In this document: piece after piece, positions 43,527-52,246 of the stretch
How the letters are laid out: each line of letters begins with the position of its first letter
Numbering within the stretch: position 1 is the first letter of the stretch
NCBI GenBank assembly: GCA_937902925.1
Contig: CALFNN010000103.1
Location: 124,001 to 188,000, forward strand
DNA length: 64,000 nucleotides
From: an uncultured Opitutaceae bacterium
GTDB taxonomy: Bacteria > Verrucomicrobiota > Verrucomicrobiia > Opitutales > Opitutaceae
Direction of reading: 5' to 3'
The notes under the pieces: generated by a model
Databases searched by the model: none
What the model was told of the DNA's origin: nothing
The model's input: only the letters and a program-made list of their open reading frames with translations
Made by a program: the position numbers and the translations under genes

Positions 43527-45464
43527 TTACGGCTGGCCGGCCTGCCGGCGAGCCTGGGCGAGCAGTTGCGCGGCCTGGGGGTCGTCGGGATGGAGGCGCA
43601 GCGCCTCGGCGAGTTGCGGAATGGCGTCGCGCGGGCGCTTTGCCTGCAGCAGTGCCATGCCCCAGTTAAAACGGATGTCGGCGTCGCGCGGCGCGGCGGC
43701 GGCGGCGGCGGCGAAATGCGGCAGGGCGGCGGCGAAGCGGCCGGTCTGCGCGAGGACGTTGGCGAGATTGATGTGTGCGTCGGCGAAATCGGGTCGGAGC
43801 TGCAACGCGGTTTCATACTGCGCGATGGCGGCGGCGAGGGCGCCGGTGCGGAGCAGCGCGCTGCCGAGATTGCAGTGGGCCTCGGGATCGTCGGGCCGCA
43901 GGCGGACTGCTTCCTCGTAGTGCGGCATCGCCTCGGGAGCGCGGCCGAGGCGGACGAGGGCATTGCCCCAGTTGTTGTGCGCCTCGCCGGAGTTGGGATT
44001 GTCGCGCAGGGTCGCGACAAATTGCGGGATCGAATCGGCGGGCTTGCCGAGGTCGAGCAGCGTGAGACCGAGGTTGTAGTGGCCCTCGGCGTAGTGAGGA
44101 TCGAGGCGGATGGCCTCCTCGTAATGCGTCAGGGCCTCGGAGGTGCGGCCGTCGTCGACGAGGGCGTTGCCGAGATTCGTCCGGGCGCGGGCATTGGCGG
44201 GCCAGTTGGCAATCGTGTCGGTCCAGATGGCGAGGGCGGAGCGATAGTCGGCGGTGCGGCGGAGCGTCGTGGCGCCGAGACCGACGGCGAGAACAACGCA
44301 AACCACGAAGCTGCCGCGACCGACCCAGCGGTGAAATCCGGCGACCGCGAGCGCGACGATCGCGGCGAGCGGCAGATACATCCGGTGCTCGGCGATCGTT
44401 TGCGTGGTGAGCGGCACGATGCTCGAACTCGGGGCGAGGATCGCAAAGAACCACGCGCCGAGGAACCCGATCACGGGCCAGCGCCACAGGGCGACGACCG
44501 TGACGGCGAGGAAGGCGACGACCACGAGGGCCTCCGGCAGCACGTCCGCGACGTGCGAGGCGACGGCGTGGCCGTAGTCGAGGACGAGCGGATGCGGCCA
44601 GAGCGAGAGCCGCAGGTAGAGGACGAGCGCGCGGCATTGGGTGAGGAGGTATTCCCACGCGCCAGTGCCAAGACCGAAGCCGACCGTGCCGGCCCGCTGT
44701 CCGTTGGCGAGGACGAGCCAGACGAGCAACGCCCAGCTTGCAGCCAGGCCGAGATACGCCGGCCAGCGTCGCCGCCAGGCCTCGCGAAAAGTGCCGGCGA
44801 GAAACGTGCGGTCGTAGAGCAGCACGACCAACAGGGCGGAGACCATGACCTCCTTGCTCGCGGCGCCGAGGAAGCAGGCGGCGATGGCGAGTGCCAGCCA
44901 GCCGCGGGGCGCGGGCGAAGCGTCGGCGCGAATCCAAGCGTAGAGCGTGAGCAGGTAAAACAAACTCACGAGGAGTTCGTTGCGCTGGATGACGGAGACG
45001 ACGGTTTCCGTCTGCAACGGATGGACGGCCCACAGCAGCGCAATACCGAACGCGAGCGAAGTCGCGGCGCCGCCGAAGCGTTCGCGCAGGACCGGTTGTT
45101 GCAGCGTGCGGCGGAGCACCCCGAAGAGCACGAGCGCGGCGAGCAAGTGGACGGCGAGGTTGAACACGTGATAGCCGCGCACGTTCAGGCCGCCGGCGGC
45201 GTAGTTGAGCGCGAGTGAGAGATTGACGAGCGGCCGGCCGACGGCGCCGGCGGCGGTCGATGGAGGCGAGAGCGCAGCCGTGAGCGGATGGAGATGGCGG
45301 ATCGACGGGTTGGTTGCGATTGCCGGCAGATCGTCGAACACGAACGGCGCGGAAAAACTCCGCGCATAGGCGAGCATCGTTGCGACGACGATGACCGCTG
45401 CGGCCAGAAATACGGCGCCGCGAGCGGCGGGGACGGAAGTGGAGGATTCAGCCGCGGGAGGCAC
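43527..45464 (-). CDS. TMTC-like membrane glycosyltransferase-type protein with six TPRs (645 aa)
   Basis: The start is GTG 45464. About ten membrane helices (~15-410) are followed by six C-terminal TPR repeats (~430-635, e.g. YAEGHYNLGLTLLDLGKPAD). The first loop has FVFDDLPAI with D44-D45, placed like the catalytic acid of GT-C glycosyltransferases. LLWAVHPLQTETV and AEHRMYLPLAA are family-wide motifs. Eukaryotic TMTC proteins with this layout are O-mannosyltransferases; bacterial ones are not characterised, to my knowledge. It is a paralogue of the gene immediately upstream (15-bp gap, same strand), so the two arose by tandem duplication. Confidence 0.75.
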   Translation of the reverse strand: MPPAAESSTSVPAARGAVFLAAAVIVVATMLAYARSFSAPFVFDDLPAIATNPSIRHLHPLTAALSPPSTAAGAVGRPLVNLSLALNYAAGGLNVRGYHVFNLAVHLLAALVLFGVLRRTLQQPVLRERFGGAATSLAFGIALLWAVHPLQTETVVSVIQRNELLVSLFYLLTLYAWIRADASPAPRGWLALAIAACFLGAASKEVMVSALLVVLLYDRTFLAGTFREAWRRRWPAYLGLAASWALLVWLVLANGQRAGTVGFGLGTGAWEYLLTQCRALVLYLRLSLWPHPLVLDYGHAVASHVADVLPEALVVVAFLAVTVVALWRWPVIGFLGAWFFAILAPSSSIVPLTTQTIAEHRMYLPLAAIVALAVAGFHRWVGRGSFVVCVVLAVGLGATTLRRTADYRSALAIWTDTIANWPANARARTNLGNALVDDGRTSEALTHYEEAIRLDPHYAEGHYNLGLTLLDLGKPADSIPQFVATLRDNPNSGEAHNNWGNALVRLGRAPEAMPHYEEAVRLRPDDPEAHCNLGSALLRTGALAAAIAQYETALQLRPDFADAHINLANVLAQTGRFAAALPHFAAAAAAAPRDADIRFNWGMALLQAKRPRDAIPQLAEALRLHPDDPQAAQLLAQARRQAGQP

Positions 45465-45479
45465 GGGACAGTCGACGGA

Positions 45480-47447
45480 TCACGGTGCGGGAACGGGGTA
45501 GCCCAGCCGCGTGAGATTGACCGTGGCCTCCTCGTAGCCGGGACGGAGGCGGAGGGCGGTGAGGAGTTCGCGGATGGCGTCGTCGCGCTGGCCGGCGGCG
45601 GCGAGCAGGATGCCGAGGTGGCAGTGGGCGTCGGCGCGCTGCGGGGCGAGTTGGACGACTGTCTGCAATTGCGCGATGGCGTCGGCGTCGCGACCGGCGT
45701 TGGCGAGAGCCGTGGCGAGGTTGTAGTGCAGCGTCTGCTCACCGGGCACGGCGCGCAGCGCGGTCGCGAAGTGCGGGATGGCCTCGGCGGGATGGCCCTC
45801 GCTCGTCAGCACGTTGCCGAGATTGTTCTCGGCTTCCGGATAGTCGGGCTGGAGCCGGAGCGCTGCGCGATACTCCGCCTCGGCCTCGGCCCAGCGCGAC
45901 TGGCGCACGAGGACGCCGCCGAGGTTGTTGCAGACCTTGGCGAGGGTGGGATCCTCGCGCAGCGCCTCCTCGTATTGGTCGATCGCCTCGGGCAGCCGGC
46001 CCAACTGGCTGAGGACGTTGCCGAGGTTGAAATGCGACATGGGAAAGTTCGGCTTCAGTCGCAGCGACGTTTCGAACTCGGTCCGGGCCGCCTCGATCTG
46101 GCCGGCCTCGGCCAGCGCGCTGCCGAGGTTGCTGTGGGCGCGGGCGTTGGCGGGGGCTTTCGCCACGGTGTCCGTCCAGAGCACGAGCGAATTGCGGTAG
46201 TCCTGGTTGCGCCGGGCGGTGAGCAATCCGCAGCCGATCGCCACCGCGGAAACGACGGCGAGGCTGCGCGCGCCGACGGCGGAGTGGAGAGCGGTGACGG
46301 CGAGCACGAGCACGGCGGCCAGCGGCAGATACATGCGGTGCTCCGCCATCGTCTGCGTCGCGAGCGGCAGGAAGCTCGAGCTTGGCGCGAGGATTGCGAA
46401 GAAGCACAGGCCGGCGAACCCGGCGGGTTTTTTCTTCGCCAGCGCAACGACGGTGGCGCCGAACAGGCCGATCAGCAGCAGCGCCTGCAGCCACACGTCG
46501 GCGGGGCCGTTGACGAGGGTCTCGCCGTAGTCGACGACGAGCGGGTGCGGCCAGGACGCGAGTTGGAGATACATCACGATGGCGCGGCATTGAGTGAGTG
46601 CGTAGTCCCACCACGAGACGCCGATGTCGAAACCGACCGTGCCGAAGCGCGAGCTGTTGCCGGTGACGAGCAGCGCAAGCGGTAGCCAACTGAGCGCGAG
46701 CAGAGCGAAGAATTTCCCGCGCCGCCGCCAGGCCGCGCGCCACGAGCCGTCGATGAAGATGACCTCGTAAAACACGGCCAGCAGCGGAGCCGAGACCATC
46801 ACCTCCTTGGACGCCATGCCGAGCGTGCAGGCGAGGAAGCTGCCCGCCAGCCACCAGCGCGGCGAGGTCGAGCTGGCGGCGCGCACGAGGCAGTAGAGCG
46901 TCAGCAGAAGAAAGAAGCCCACCATCGCCTCGTTGCGCTGCACGACACACGTGACCGATTCCGTGAGCAGCGGGTGCACGGTCCAGAGCAGCGCGGTGAA
47001 GAGTGCGATGGATGCGGCCGCGCGGGGCCCGAAGCGATCGCGCAACACCGGCTGGTGAAACGTCCGCCGGACGAGCCCGAACAGCACGAGGGCGGCGGCG
47101 AGGTGCAGGAGGACGTTGGTGACGCGGTAGCCCCACACGTCGAGGCCGCCGAGAGCATAGTTGACCGCGAGGGAAAGATTCACGAGCGGCCGGCCGGCGG
47201 CGCCGGCGAGGGTCGGTGGAGCGGACAACGGATCCCAGAGCGGCCACAGATGCCGGATGGTGGGGTTGTTGAGGATGGCGGGCTCGTCGTCGAAAACGAA
47301 AGGGGCATGGAGGCCGTTGTGGTAAACGGCGAAGGCGGCGAACGTGAGCAGCCCGGCGACGAGCCAGCCGGTCCACGGGGACGAGCCGGTGGCAAGCGCC
47401 GCGGAGGTGGCGGGCGACTGAGCGGTGGGGCCGCGCTGCCGGCTCAC
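45480..47447 (-). CDS. Second TMTC-like membrane TPR protein, tandem paralogue (655 aa)
   Basis: The start is GTG 47447, one of the few starts here with a good Shine-Dalgarno (GGAGG at 47454-47458 on the minus strand, 6 nt away). The architecture is the same as its neighbour: membrane part with FVFDDEPAI (D53-D54), LLWTVHPLLTESV and AEHRMYLPLAA, then six TPRs (e.g. FPMSHFNLGNVLSQLGRLPE). Divergence is moderate throughout, with the same repeat number, so the duplication is old and both copies appear intact. The proposed role is transfer of sugar to exported proteins with TPRs binding the substrate, inferred from the eukaryotic family. Confidence 0.75.
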   Translation of the reverse strand: MSRQRGPTAQSPATSAALATGSSPWTGWLVAGLLTFAAFAVYHNGLHAPFVFDDEPAILNNPTIRHLWPLWDPLSAPPTLAGAAGRPLVNLSLAVNYALGGLDVWGYRVTNVLLHLAAALVLFGLVRRTFHQPVLRDRFGPRAAASIALFTALLWTVHPLLTESVTCVVQRNEAMVGFFLLLTLYCLVRAASSTSPRWWLAGSFLACTLGMASKEVMVSAPLLAVFYEVIFIDGSWRAAWRRRGKFFALLALSWLPLALLVTGNSSRFGTVGFDIGVSWWDYALTQCRAIVMYLQLASWPHPLVVDYGETLVNGPADVWLQALLLIGLFGATVVALAKKKPAGFAGLCFFAILAPSSSFLPLATQTMAEHRMYLPLAAVLVLAVTALHSAVGARSLAVVSAVAIGCGLLTARRNQDYRNSLVLWTDTVAKAPANARAHSNLGSALAEAGQIEAARTEFETSLRLKPNFPMSHFNLGNVLSQLGRLPEAIDQYEEALREDPTLAKVCNNLGGVLVRQSRWAEAEAEYRAALRLQPDYPEAENNLGNVLTSEGHPAEAIPHFATALRAVPGEQTLHYNLATALANAGRDADAIAQLQTVVQLAPQRADAHCHLGILLAAAGQRDDAIRELLTALRLRPGYEEATVNLTRLGYPVPAP

Positions 47448-47613
47448 CCGCGGCCTCCAAAAAAGTCCGAAAGGTGCGCCGGCAATTTTGCACCGGGTCG
47501 GGCAGGGGTGGGCTCGCTCATGGCAGCGATGTCACGGATTTTGGGCGGCGGCGCAACCCCGGTGTCGCGGCGGGGCGCCTTGACCCCGGCCGGGCACGCC
47601 GGCCAACTGGGCC

Positions 47614-47862
47614 ATGATGAATTTTCCCGCCGAGGAAGAGGTGTTCCTGCGCGACCTCGTGAAAGGTTCGCGCCAGAAGCCGCATGCCGTCGAGTGGACG
47701 GATCGCGATGGCACGGCGCGGTTGACGGTGCTGGCGCCGGCGGACGCGGCCCGGCTCAACGCGATCGCGCACCGGCTGGGACTTTCAAAGAGCGATTTGC
47801 TGCGGCAGGCCGCGCACATTCCCGCGGCGAAGGGCGCGCCGAAAAATCCGCCGGCCGGGTGA
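47614..47862 (+). CDS. Small protein of unknown function (82 aa)
   Basis: It starts MMNFPAEEEVFLRDLVKG and includes HAVEWTDRDGTARLTVLAPA and RLNAIAHRLGLSKSDLLRQA. The last segment looks like a ribbon-helix-helix or short helical DNA-binding-like tail, but this is too short to assign. It is divergent from the TMTC-like gene and lies 68 bp upstream of the TMEM175-like gene on the same strand. Confidence 0.6.
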   Translation: MMNFPAEEEVFLRDLVKGSRQKPHAVEWTDRDGTARLTVLAPADAARLNAIAHRLGLSKSDLLRQAAHIPAAKGAPKNPPAG

Positions 47863-47930
47863 GGTGGAGCGGGGACGAAGGGGCGATTTTGCCCTTGGCG
47901 CGCGGCACCGGCTCAACACAAACGACACCC

Positions 47931-48509
47931 ATGAAAGCGACCCGGCTCGAAGCCTTCAGCGACGGCGTGATCGCGATCATCATCACGATCATGGTGCTGG
48001 AGCTGAAGCCGCCGCACGAGGCGAGCCTCGACGGGCTGTGGCAAGTGGCGCCGGTGTTCTTCAGCTACGTCTTCAGTTTTTTCTTCGTGGCGATCTATTG
48101 GGTGAACCACCACCACCTCGTCGCCCTCACCAAGTGCGTCGACGGCCCGATGCTCTGGTATAACCTCCTGCTGCTTTTCTGGCTTTCGCTCATCCCGTTC
48201 GTGACGGCATATCTTGGCGACAGCCACGGGGCGAAACTCGCGGTCGCGCTCTACGGGCTCGTGTCGCTGGCCGCGGGTTGCTCCTACTACATGCTGCGGT
48301 GCGCGATTGCGAAACAGCACACGGAGGATCCGCGGCTGCGGGAATTGCACACCCGGCTCCTGCAGCGCAACCGGATCGCCATTGCGATCTACGCCGCCGC
48401 CGTCGCGACGGCAATTTTCTCGGCGACGGCGGCGATGGTGCTCATCGTGCTGCCGGCGCTGATGTATTTCATGCCCGACCGGCGGACGGAGGAGCTGCAA
48501 CTGGAGTAG
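47931..48509 (+). CDS. TMEM175-family potassium channel (192 aa)
   Basis: The start is ATG 47931. The N-terminus MKATRLEAFSDGVIAIIITI holds the conserved R-x3-FSDGV motif of the TMEM175/DUF1211 family, whose first helix lines a K+-permeable pore. Six helices are countable. IYWVNHHHLVALTKCVDG and LSLIPFVTAYLGD are family features. The length equals bacterial TMEM175 proteins, which assemble as tetramers. It is a second K+-related function in the window, 38 kb from kdp, with no sign of shared control. Confidence 0.9.
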   Translation: MKATRLEAFSDGVIAIIITIMVLELKPPHEASLDGLWQVAPVFFSYVFSFFFVAIYWVNHHHLVALTKCVDGPMLWYNLLLLFWLSLIPFVTAYLGDSHGAKLAVALYGLVSLAAGCSYYMLRCAIAKQHTEDPRLRELHTRLLQRNRIAIAIYAAAVATAIFSATAAMVLIVLPALMYFMPDRRTEELQLE

Positions 48510-48561
48510 GCGAGTTTTCCGTTTGCCGAAGCCCGCCGGGGCCGCCACGGTGGCCGGTTCC

Positions 48562-50040
48562 ATGAGCGACATTCCCACCGACATCAGCCACGACCAGCAT
48601 GCCGTGCGGCGCCAGAAGCTCGCCGACCTGCGCGCGGGTGGCAGCGATCCGTTTCGCGCGAGCGTCGCGCCGACGCATTTCTCGGCGGACGCGAAGGCGC
48701 TCTATGTGGAAGGCCAGGACAACGCCGTGACGGTGACGGTGGCGGGCCGCCTCGTGACGTTCCGGGTGCAGGGCGGCAGTTCGTTCGTGAAGATCCAGGA
48801 CCAGCAGGGGCCGATCCAGCTTTACTTCCGACGCGACGTGCTGGGCGAGGAGCGCTACGGGGTGTTCAAGAAGTCGCTCGACCTCGGCGACATCATCGGC
48901 GTGACGGGAGCGCTGTTCAAGACCAAGACCGGCGAGATCACGGTGCGGGTGGACGCGTTCACGCTCGTCGCGAAGGCGCTGCGGCCGCTGCCGGAAAAGT
49001 GGCACGGGCTCAGCGACGCGGAGCAGGTTTACCGGCAGCGCTACCTCGACCTGATCGTCAACGCCGAGTCGCGCGCGCGGCTGCTGCTGCGCTCGCGGGT
49101 GGTGTCGCACATCCGGCGGTTCCTCGAAGGGCGGCAGTTCATCGAGGTGGAGACGCCGGTGCTGGAGGCGACGGCGGGCGGCGCGGCGGCGCGGCCGTTC
49201 GTGACGCACCACAACGCGCTCAACGTGGATTTTTTCCTGCGCATCGCGACGGAGCTGCGGCTGAAGCGGCTGCTCGTGGGCGGGATCGACCGCGTGTTCG
49301 AGATCGGGCGGATTTTCCGGAACGAGGGCGTGTCGCGGAAGCACAACCCCGAGTTCACGATGCTGGAGGTCTATCAGGCCTACAGCGACTACCGCGGGAT
49401 GATGGCGCTCATCAAGGACCTCTTGACGACGCTGTGCGCGGAGGTGCTCGGCACGACGAAGATCAAGCACGCGGCGAGCGGACAGGACATCGACTTCGCC
49501 GGCGAGTGGCGCGAGGTGAGCTACAAGGAGCTCATCCGGACGGCGACGGGCGACGCGGAGTGGTTCAGCCGGAGCAAGGCGGAGAAGACCGCCGCGGCGG
49601 AAAAGCTCGGGCTCGCGATCGCGCCGGCGTGGGAGGAGTTCGAGATCACGAACGAGATTTTCTCGAAGAAGATCGAGCCGACGCTGATCCAGCCGACGTT
49701 CGTCACGCACCTGCCGAAGGAGCTGTGCCCGCTGGCGAAGCTGAATGCGGAGGATCCGACGGTGCTGGATGTCTTCGAGCTCACGATCGGCGGGATGGAA
49801 ATCGCGCCGGCCTACTCGGAGCAGAACGACCCCGATGCGCAGCGCGAGATGTTCGAGCAGCAGGCGGGCGAGGAAAAGCAGAACATCGACCAGGACTTTC
49901 TGCTCGCGCTCGAGCACGGCATGCCGCCGGCCGGCGGGATGGGCGTGGGCATCGACCGGCTGTGCATCCTGCTGACGGGCGCCGAGAGCATCCGCGACGT
50001 GATCCTGTTCCCGCAATTGCGTCCTTCGGACGCAAAATGA
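48562..50040 (+). CDS. lysS: Lysyl-tRNA synthetase, class II (492 aa)
   Basis: The start is ATG 48562 (MSDIPTDISHDQHAVRRQK); a TTG 13 codons upstream is possible but reads as untranslated. The N-terminal OB-fold has TVAGRLVTFRVQGGSSFVKI. Class II motif 1 is near RRFLEGRQFIEVETPVLE, motif 2 is FEIGRIFRNEGVSRKHNPEF and motif 3 is GGMGVGIDRLCILLTG. All active-site signatures are intact and the length is normal. It lies 52 bp after the channel gene and 66 bp before the LolC/E gene. Confidence 0.97.
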   Translation: MSDIPTDISHDQHAVRRQKLADLRAGGSDPFRASVAPTHFSADAKALYVEGQDNAVTVTVAGRLVTFRVQGGSSFVKIQDQQGPIQLYFRRDVLGEERYGVFKKSLDLGDIIGVTGALFKTKTGEITVRVDAFTLVAKALRPLPEKWHGLSDAEQVYRQRYLDLIVNAESRARLLLRSRVVSHIRRFLEGRQFIEVETPVLEATAGGAAARPFVTHHNALNVDFFLRIATELRLKRLLVGGIDRVFEIGRIFRNEGVSRKHNPEFTMLEVYQAYSDYRGMMALIKDLLTTLCAEVLGTTKIKHAASGQDIDFAGEWREVSYKELIRTATGDAEWFSRSKAEKTAAAEKLGLAIAPAWEEFEITNEIFSKKIEPTLIQPTFVTHLPKELCPLAKLNAEDPTVLDVFELTIGGMEIAPAYSEQNDPDAQREMFEQQAGEEKQNIDQDFLLALEHGMPPAGGMGVGIDRLCILLTGAESIRDVILFPQLRPSDAK

Positions 50041-50043
50041 CGG

Positions 50044-50099
50044 ATGACGAATTGAGTCGCGACGAAGTCGGGTCTGATTCGACATTCGGAATTCGTCAT
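50044..50099. repeat. Inverted repeat ATGACGAATT / AATTCGTCAT
   Basis: Perfect 10-bp arms at 50044-50053 and 50090-50099 lie 36 nt apart in the lysS-LolC/E gap. The gap is visibly more AT-rich than its surroundings. It may be a dispersed repeat remnant or a weak transcript structure. There is no U-tract. Confidence 0.5.
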
Positions 50100-50106
50100 T
50101 TTCTCC

Positions 50107-51336
50107 ATGCCCTGGTATCTCTACCTCGCCCTGAAGCAGCTTTTTCCGAGCGGGCGGCGGTTTCCGTTTTTCACGGCGATTTCGGTGACGGGCGTGGCGC
50201 TGGGCGTGGCGGTGCTGATCGTCGTGACCAGCGTCATGAGCGGTTTCGAGTGGGGGATCCGGCAGATGATGGTGGACACCGAAGGAGAGGTGCAGGTGCA
50301 AGCCCGGCTGCCGATGGACGCCACCGGGGAAATCCTGCAGCGGATCCGGACCACGCCGGGAGTGGCGGCGGCGACGCCGTTCGTGAAGGGATTCGTCATG
50401 GCGATGGCGGACAACCGCCCGACATTTCCGACCTTTCGCGGGATCGACCTCGCCTCGGTCGAGAGCGTGGCGAACCTGAAACGATACATGCGCGCCGGTT
50501 CGCTGGATGATCTCGACGACGACTCGGTGGTGCTCAGCTCGATCCTCGCGCGGAGCCTCGGGGCGTATCCCGGCGACCAGATCGAGATTTATTCGCCGCT
50601 GCTTATCCAGAAGCTGAAGAGCGACGAGGTGTTTCTCCCGCGGCGGATGCGGGTCGTGGGACTCTTCGAGGTGGGGCACCAGCAACTCGACAGCAGCACG
50701 ATCTACGGGACGCTGCGCACCGGGCAGGAGATTTTCGGACTCGGTCGCGCGGTGCATGGCGTGGATGTGCGCATCAAGCCGGACGCCAACGAGGAGGCCG
50801 TGGCGGCACAGCTCAACAACGTCCTGCCGCCGGGGGTGCGGGCCATGACGTGGATGGAGACATGGGACGATTTCCTCTGGGCGCTGCACCTGGAGAAGCG
50901 GATCAATTTCTTTTTACTGCTGATCATCGTGCTCGTGGCGGCATTTTCCGTGATGAGCTCGCTGTTGATCGCGGTGGTCCGGAAGACGCGCGAGATCGGC
51001 CTGCTCAGCGCGCTGGGCGCACGGACCCGCGACGTGGCGCTGTGTTTTTGCGCACAGGCGTTCATCGTGGGACTCGCCGGCACGGTGCTGGGACTGGTGT
51101 TCGGATTTGCGGTGCTGGCGGTGCGCAACGAGATCGTGCACGGCATCGCCCGCCTCCTGCACCGCGAGGAAACGCTGCGGGAGCTCTACCAATTCTCCGA
51201 CCTGCCGTCGCACCCGCTGGCGTCGGACATCGTGCTGACGATCGTCTTCTCGATCGTGTTCTCGACGCTCGCGGGCCTGATCCCCGCCTGGCGGGCCGCT
51301 CGACTGAAACCCGTGGAGGCGTTGCGCCATGAGTGA
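50107..51336 (+). CDS. LolC/LolE-type lipoprotein-releasing permease (409 aa)
   Basis: This is the FtsX-like permease subunit of the Lol transporter, which extracts outer-membrane lipoproteins from the inner membrane. Helix 1 is at ~22-45 (FFTAISVTGVALGVAVLIVV), followed by a ~230-residue periplasmic MacB-like domain with VTSVMSGFEWGI. Three helices form the FtsX domain (~270-400: FFLLLIIVLVAAFSVMSSLL, REIGLLSALGARTRDV, and the tail PAWRAARLKPVEALRHE). Only one permease gene is present, suggesting a homodimer as in LolF-type systems. It overlaps lolD by 8 bp. Confidence 0.93.
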   Translation: MPWYLYLALKQLFPSGRRFPFFTAISVTGVALGVAVLIVVTSVMSGFEWGIRQMMVDTEGEVQVQARLPMDATGEILQRIRTTPGVAAATPFVKGFVMAMADNRPTFPTFRGIDLASVESVANLKRYMRAGSLDDLDDDSVVLSSILARSLGAYPGDQIEIYSPLLIQKLKSDEVFLPRRMRVVGLFEVGHQQLDSSTIYGTLRTGQEIFGLGRAVHGVDVRIKPDANEEAVAAQLNNVLPPGVRAMTWMETWDDFLWALHLEKRINFFLLLIIVLVAAFSVMSSLLIAVVRKTREIGLLSALGARTRDVALCFCAQAFIVGLAGTVLGLVFGFAVLAVRNEIVHGIARLLHREETLRELYQFSDLPSHPLASDIVLTIVFSIVFSTLAGLIPAWRAARLKPVEALRHE

Positions 51337-51982
51337 GGCGGTGCTTACCGCGCAGCAACTGCGCAAGGATTACTTGAGTGGCGACCGCCGCATCGAGGTG
51401 CTGCGCGGGGTCGACCTCGCGGTGACGGCCGGCGAGAGCGTCAGCATCCGGGGCGAATCCGGTTCGGGCAAATCCACGCTGCTCAACCTGCTCGCCGGCC
51501 TCGATGCGCCGGACGGCGGGTCGCTGGCGTGGGCGGGCGCGGCAGCGCGGGCGGAGCGGCGCGCGGCATTTCTCGGAATGGTGTTCCAAGCGTTTTACCT
51601 GATCCCGGAAATCGACGCGCTGGCCAACGTGCTCATGGCGGCGCGCATGGTGCGGTCGCCCGGGGTGGCCGAGCGTGCGCGCGCGAAGGAACTGATGGCG
51701 CGGGTCGGGCTCGCGGAGCGCGCGACGCACCTGCCGGGGCAGCTCTCGGGCGGCGAACGGCAGCGGGTGGCGGTGGCGCGCGCGCTGATGAATTCGCCGA
51801 AATTGCTGCTGGCGGACGAGCCGACGGGCAACCTCGACGAGCACACGGGCGACGCGGTGATCGACCTGTTGCTCAGCCTGTGTCGCGAGACCGGCACCGC
51901 GCTGGTGCTGGTGACGCACAATGCCGCCTACGCGCAGAAGACCGGCCGCCAGCTCTTCCTGCGCGAAGGGCTCCTCCACTGA
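51329..51982 (+). CDS. lolD: LolD-type ABC transporter ATPase (217 aa)
   Basis: This is the ATPase of the lipoprotein-releasing system. Walker A is GESGSGKSTLLN, the Q-loop is GMVFQAFYLIPEIDAL, the signature is LSGGERQRVAVARAL, Walker B is LLLADEPTGNLD and the H-loop is VLVTHN. The length is typical of the MacB/LolD subfamily. The ATG at 51329 lies inside the last codons of the permease gene. A GGAGG 9 nt upstream could serve as a Shine-Dalgarno. The overlap implies a fixed ratio of the two subunits. Confidence 0.93.
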   Translation: MSEAVLTAQQLRKDYLSGDRRIEVLRGVDLAVTAGESVSIRGESGSGKSTLLNLLAGLDAPDGGSLAWAGAAARAERRAAFLGMVFQAFYLIPEIDALANVLMAARMVRSPGVAERARAKELMARVGLAERATHLPGQLSGGERQRVAVARALMNSPKLLLADEPTGNLDEHTGDAVIDLLLSLCRETGTALVLVTHNAAYAQKTGRQLFLREGLLH

Positions 51983-52003
51983 GCCGGCCGGCGTGCGGAT
52001 CCT

Positions 52004-52030
52004 GAACGGACCGGGAGGTCCGTTCTCCGG
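52004..52030. repeat. Solitary copy of the 27-bp palindromic repeat
   Basis: GAACGGACC / GGGA / GGTCCGTTC at 52004-52025 plus TCCGG is identical to the copy in kdpB and (inverted) to that at 15756. It starts 22 bp after the lolD stop. It is a single palindrome without the inverted partner seen in the other two. Confidence 0.8.
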
Positions 52031-52100
52031 AATCCAGCAATCGACGGGCGCTGGAACCCGATGACGAAAGTCGTTTTTCCCCGGGACGGGTGAGAGGGAT

Positions 52101-52123
52101 GTTGTCAACTATTAGTTGACAAC
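52101..52123. promoter_or_regulatory. Perfect 23-bp palindrome, candidate operator
   Basis: The arms GTTGTCAACT and AGTTGACAAC (10 bp each, perfect) flank ATT. It lies 124 bp upstream of the Gfo/Idh start and is AT-rich against a GC-rich background. The size and symmetry suit a dimeric repressor site. An overlapping TTGACA could act as a -35 box, but no convincing -10 follows. There is no U-tract, so it is not a terminator. Confidence 0.5.
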
Positions 52124-52246
52124 CGCCCGACGGCACGGCGGGGTCGAGAGGGTGCGGTCCGGGGTTGCGGCGGCCGAGGGTCTCGGTTCACATGGCGCGG
52201 ATGTCCACTGCCGATACCAGCAGCCTCGAACCCCATCCCTCCCACC

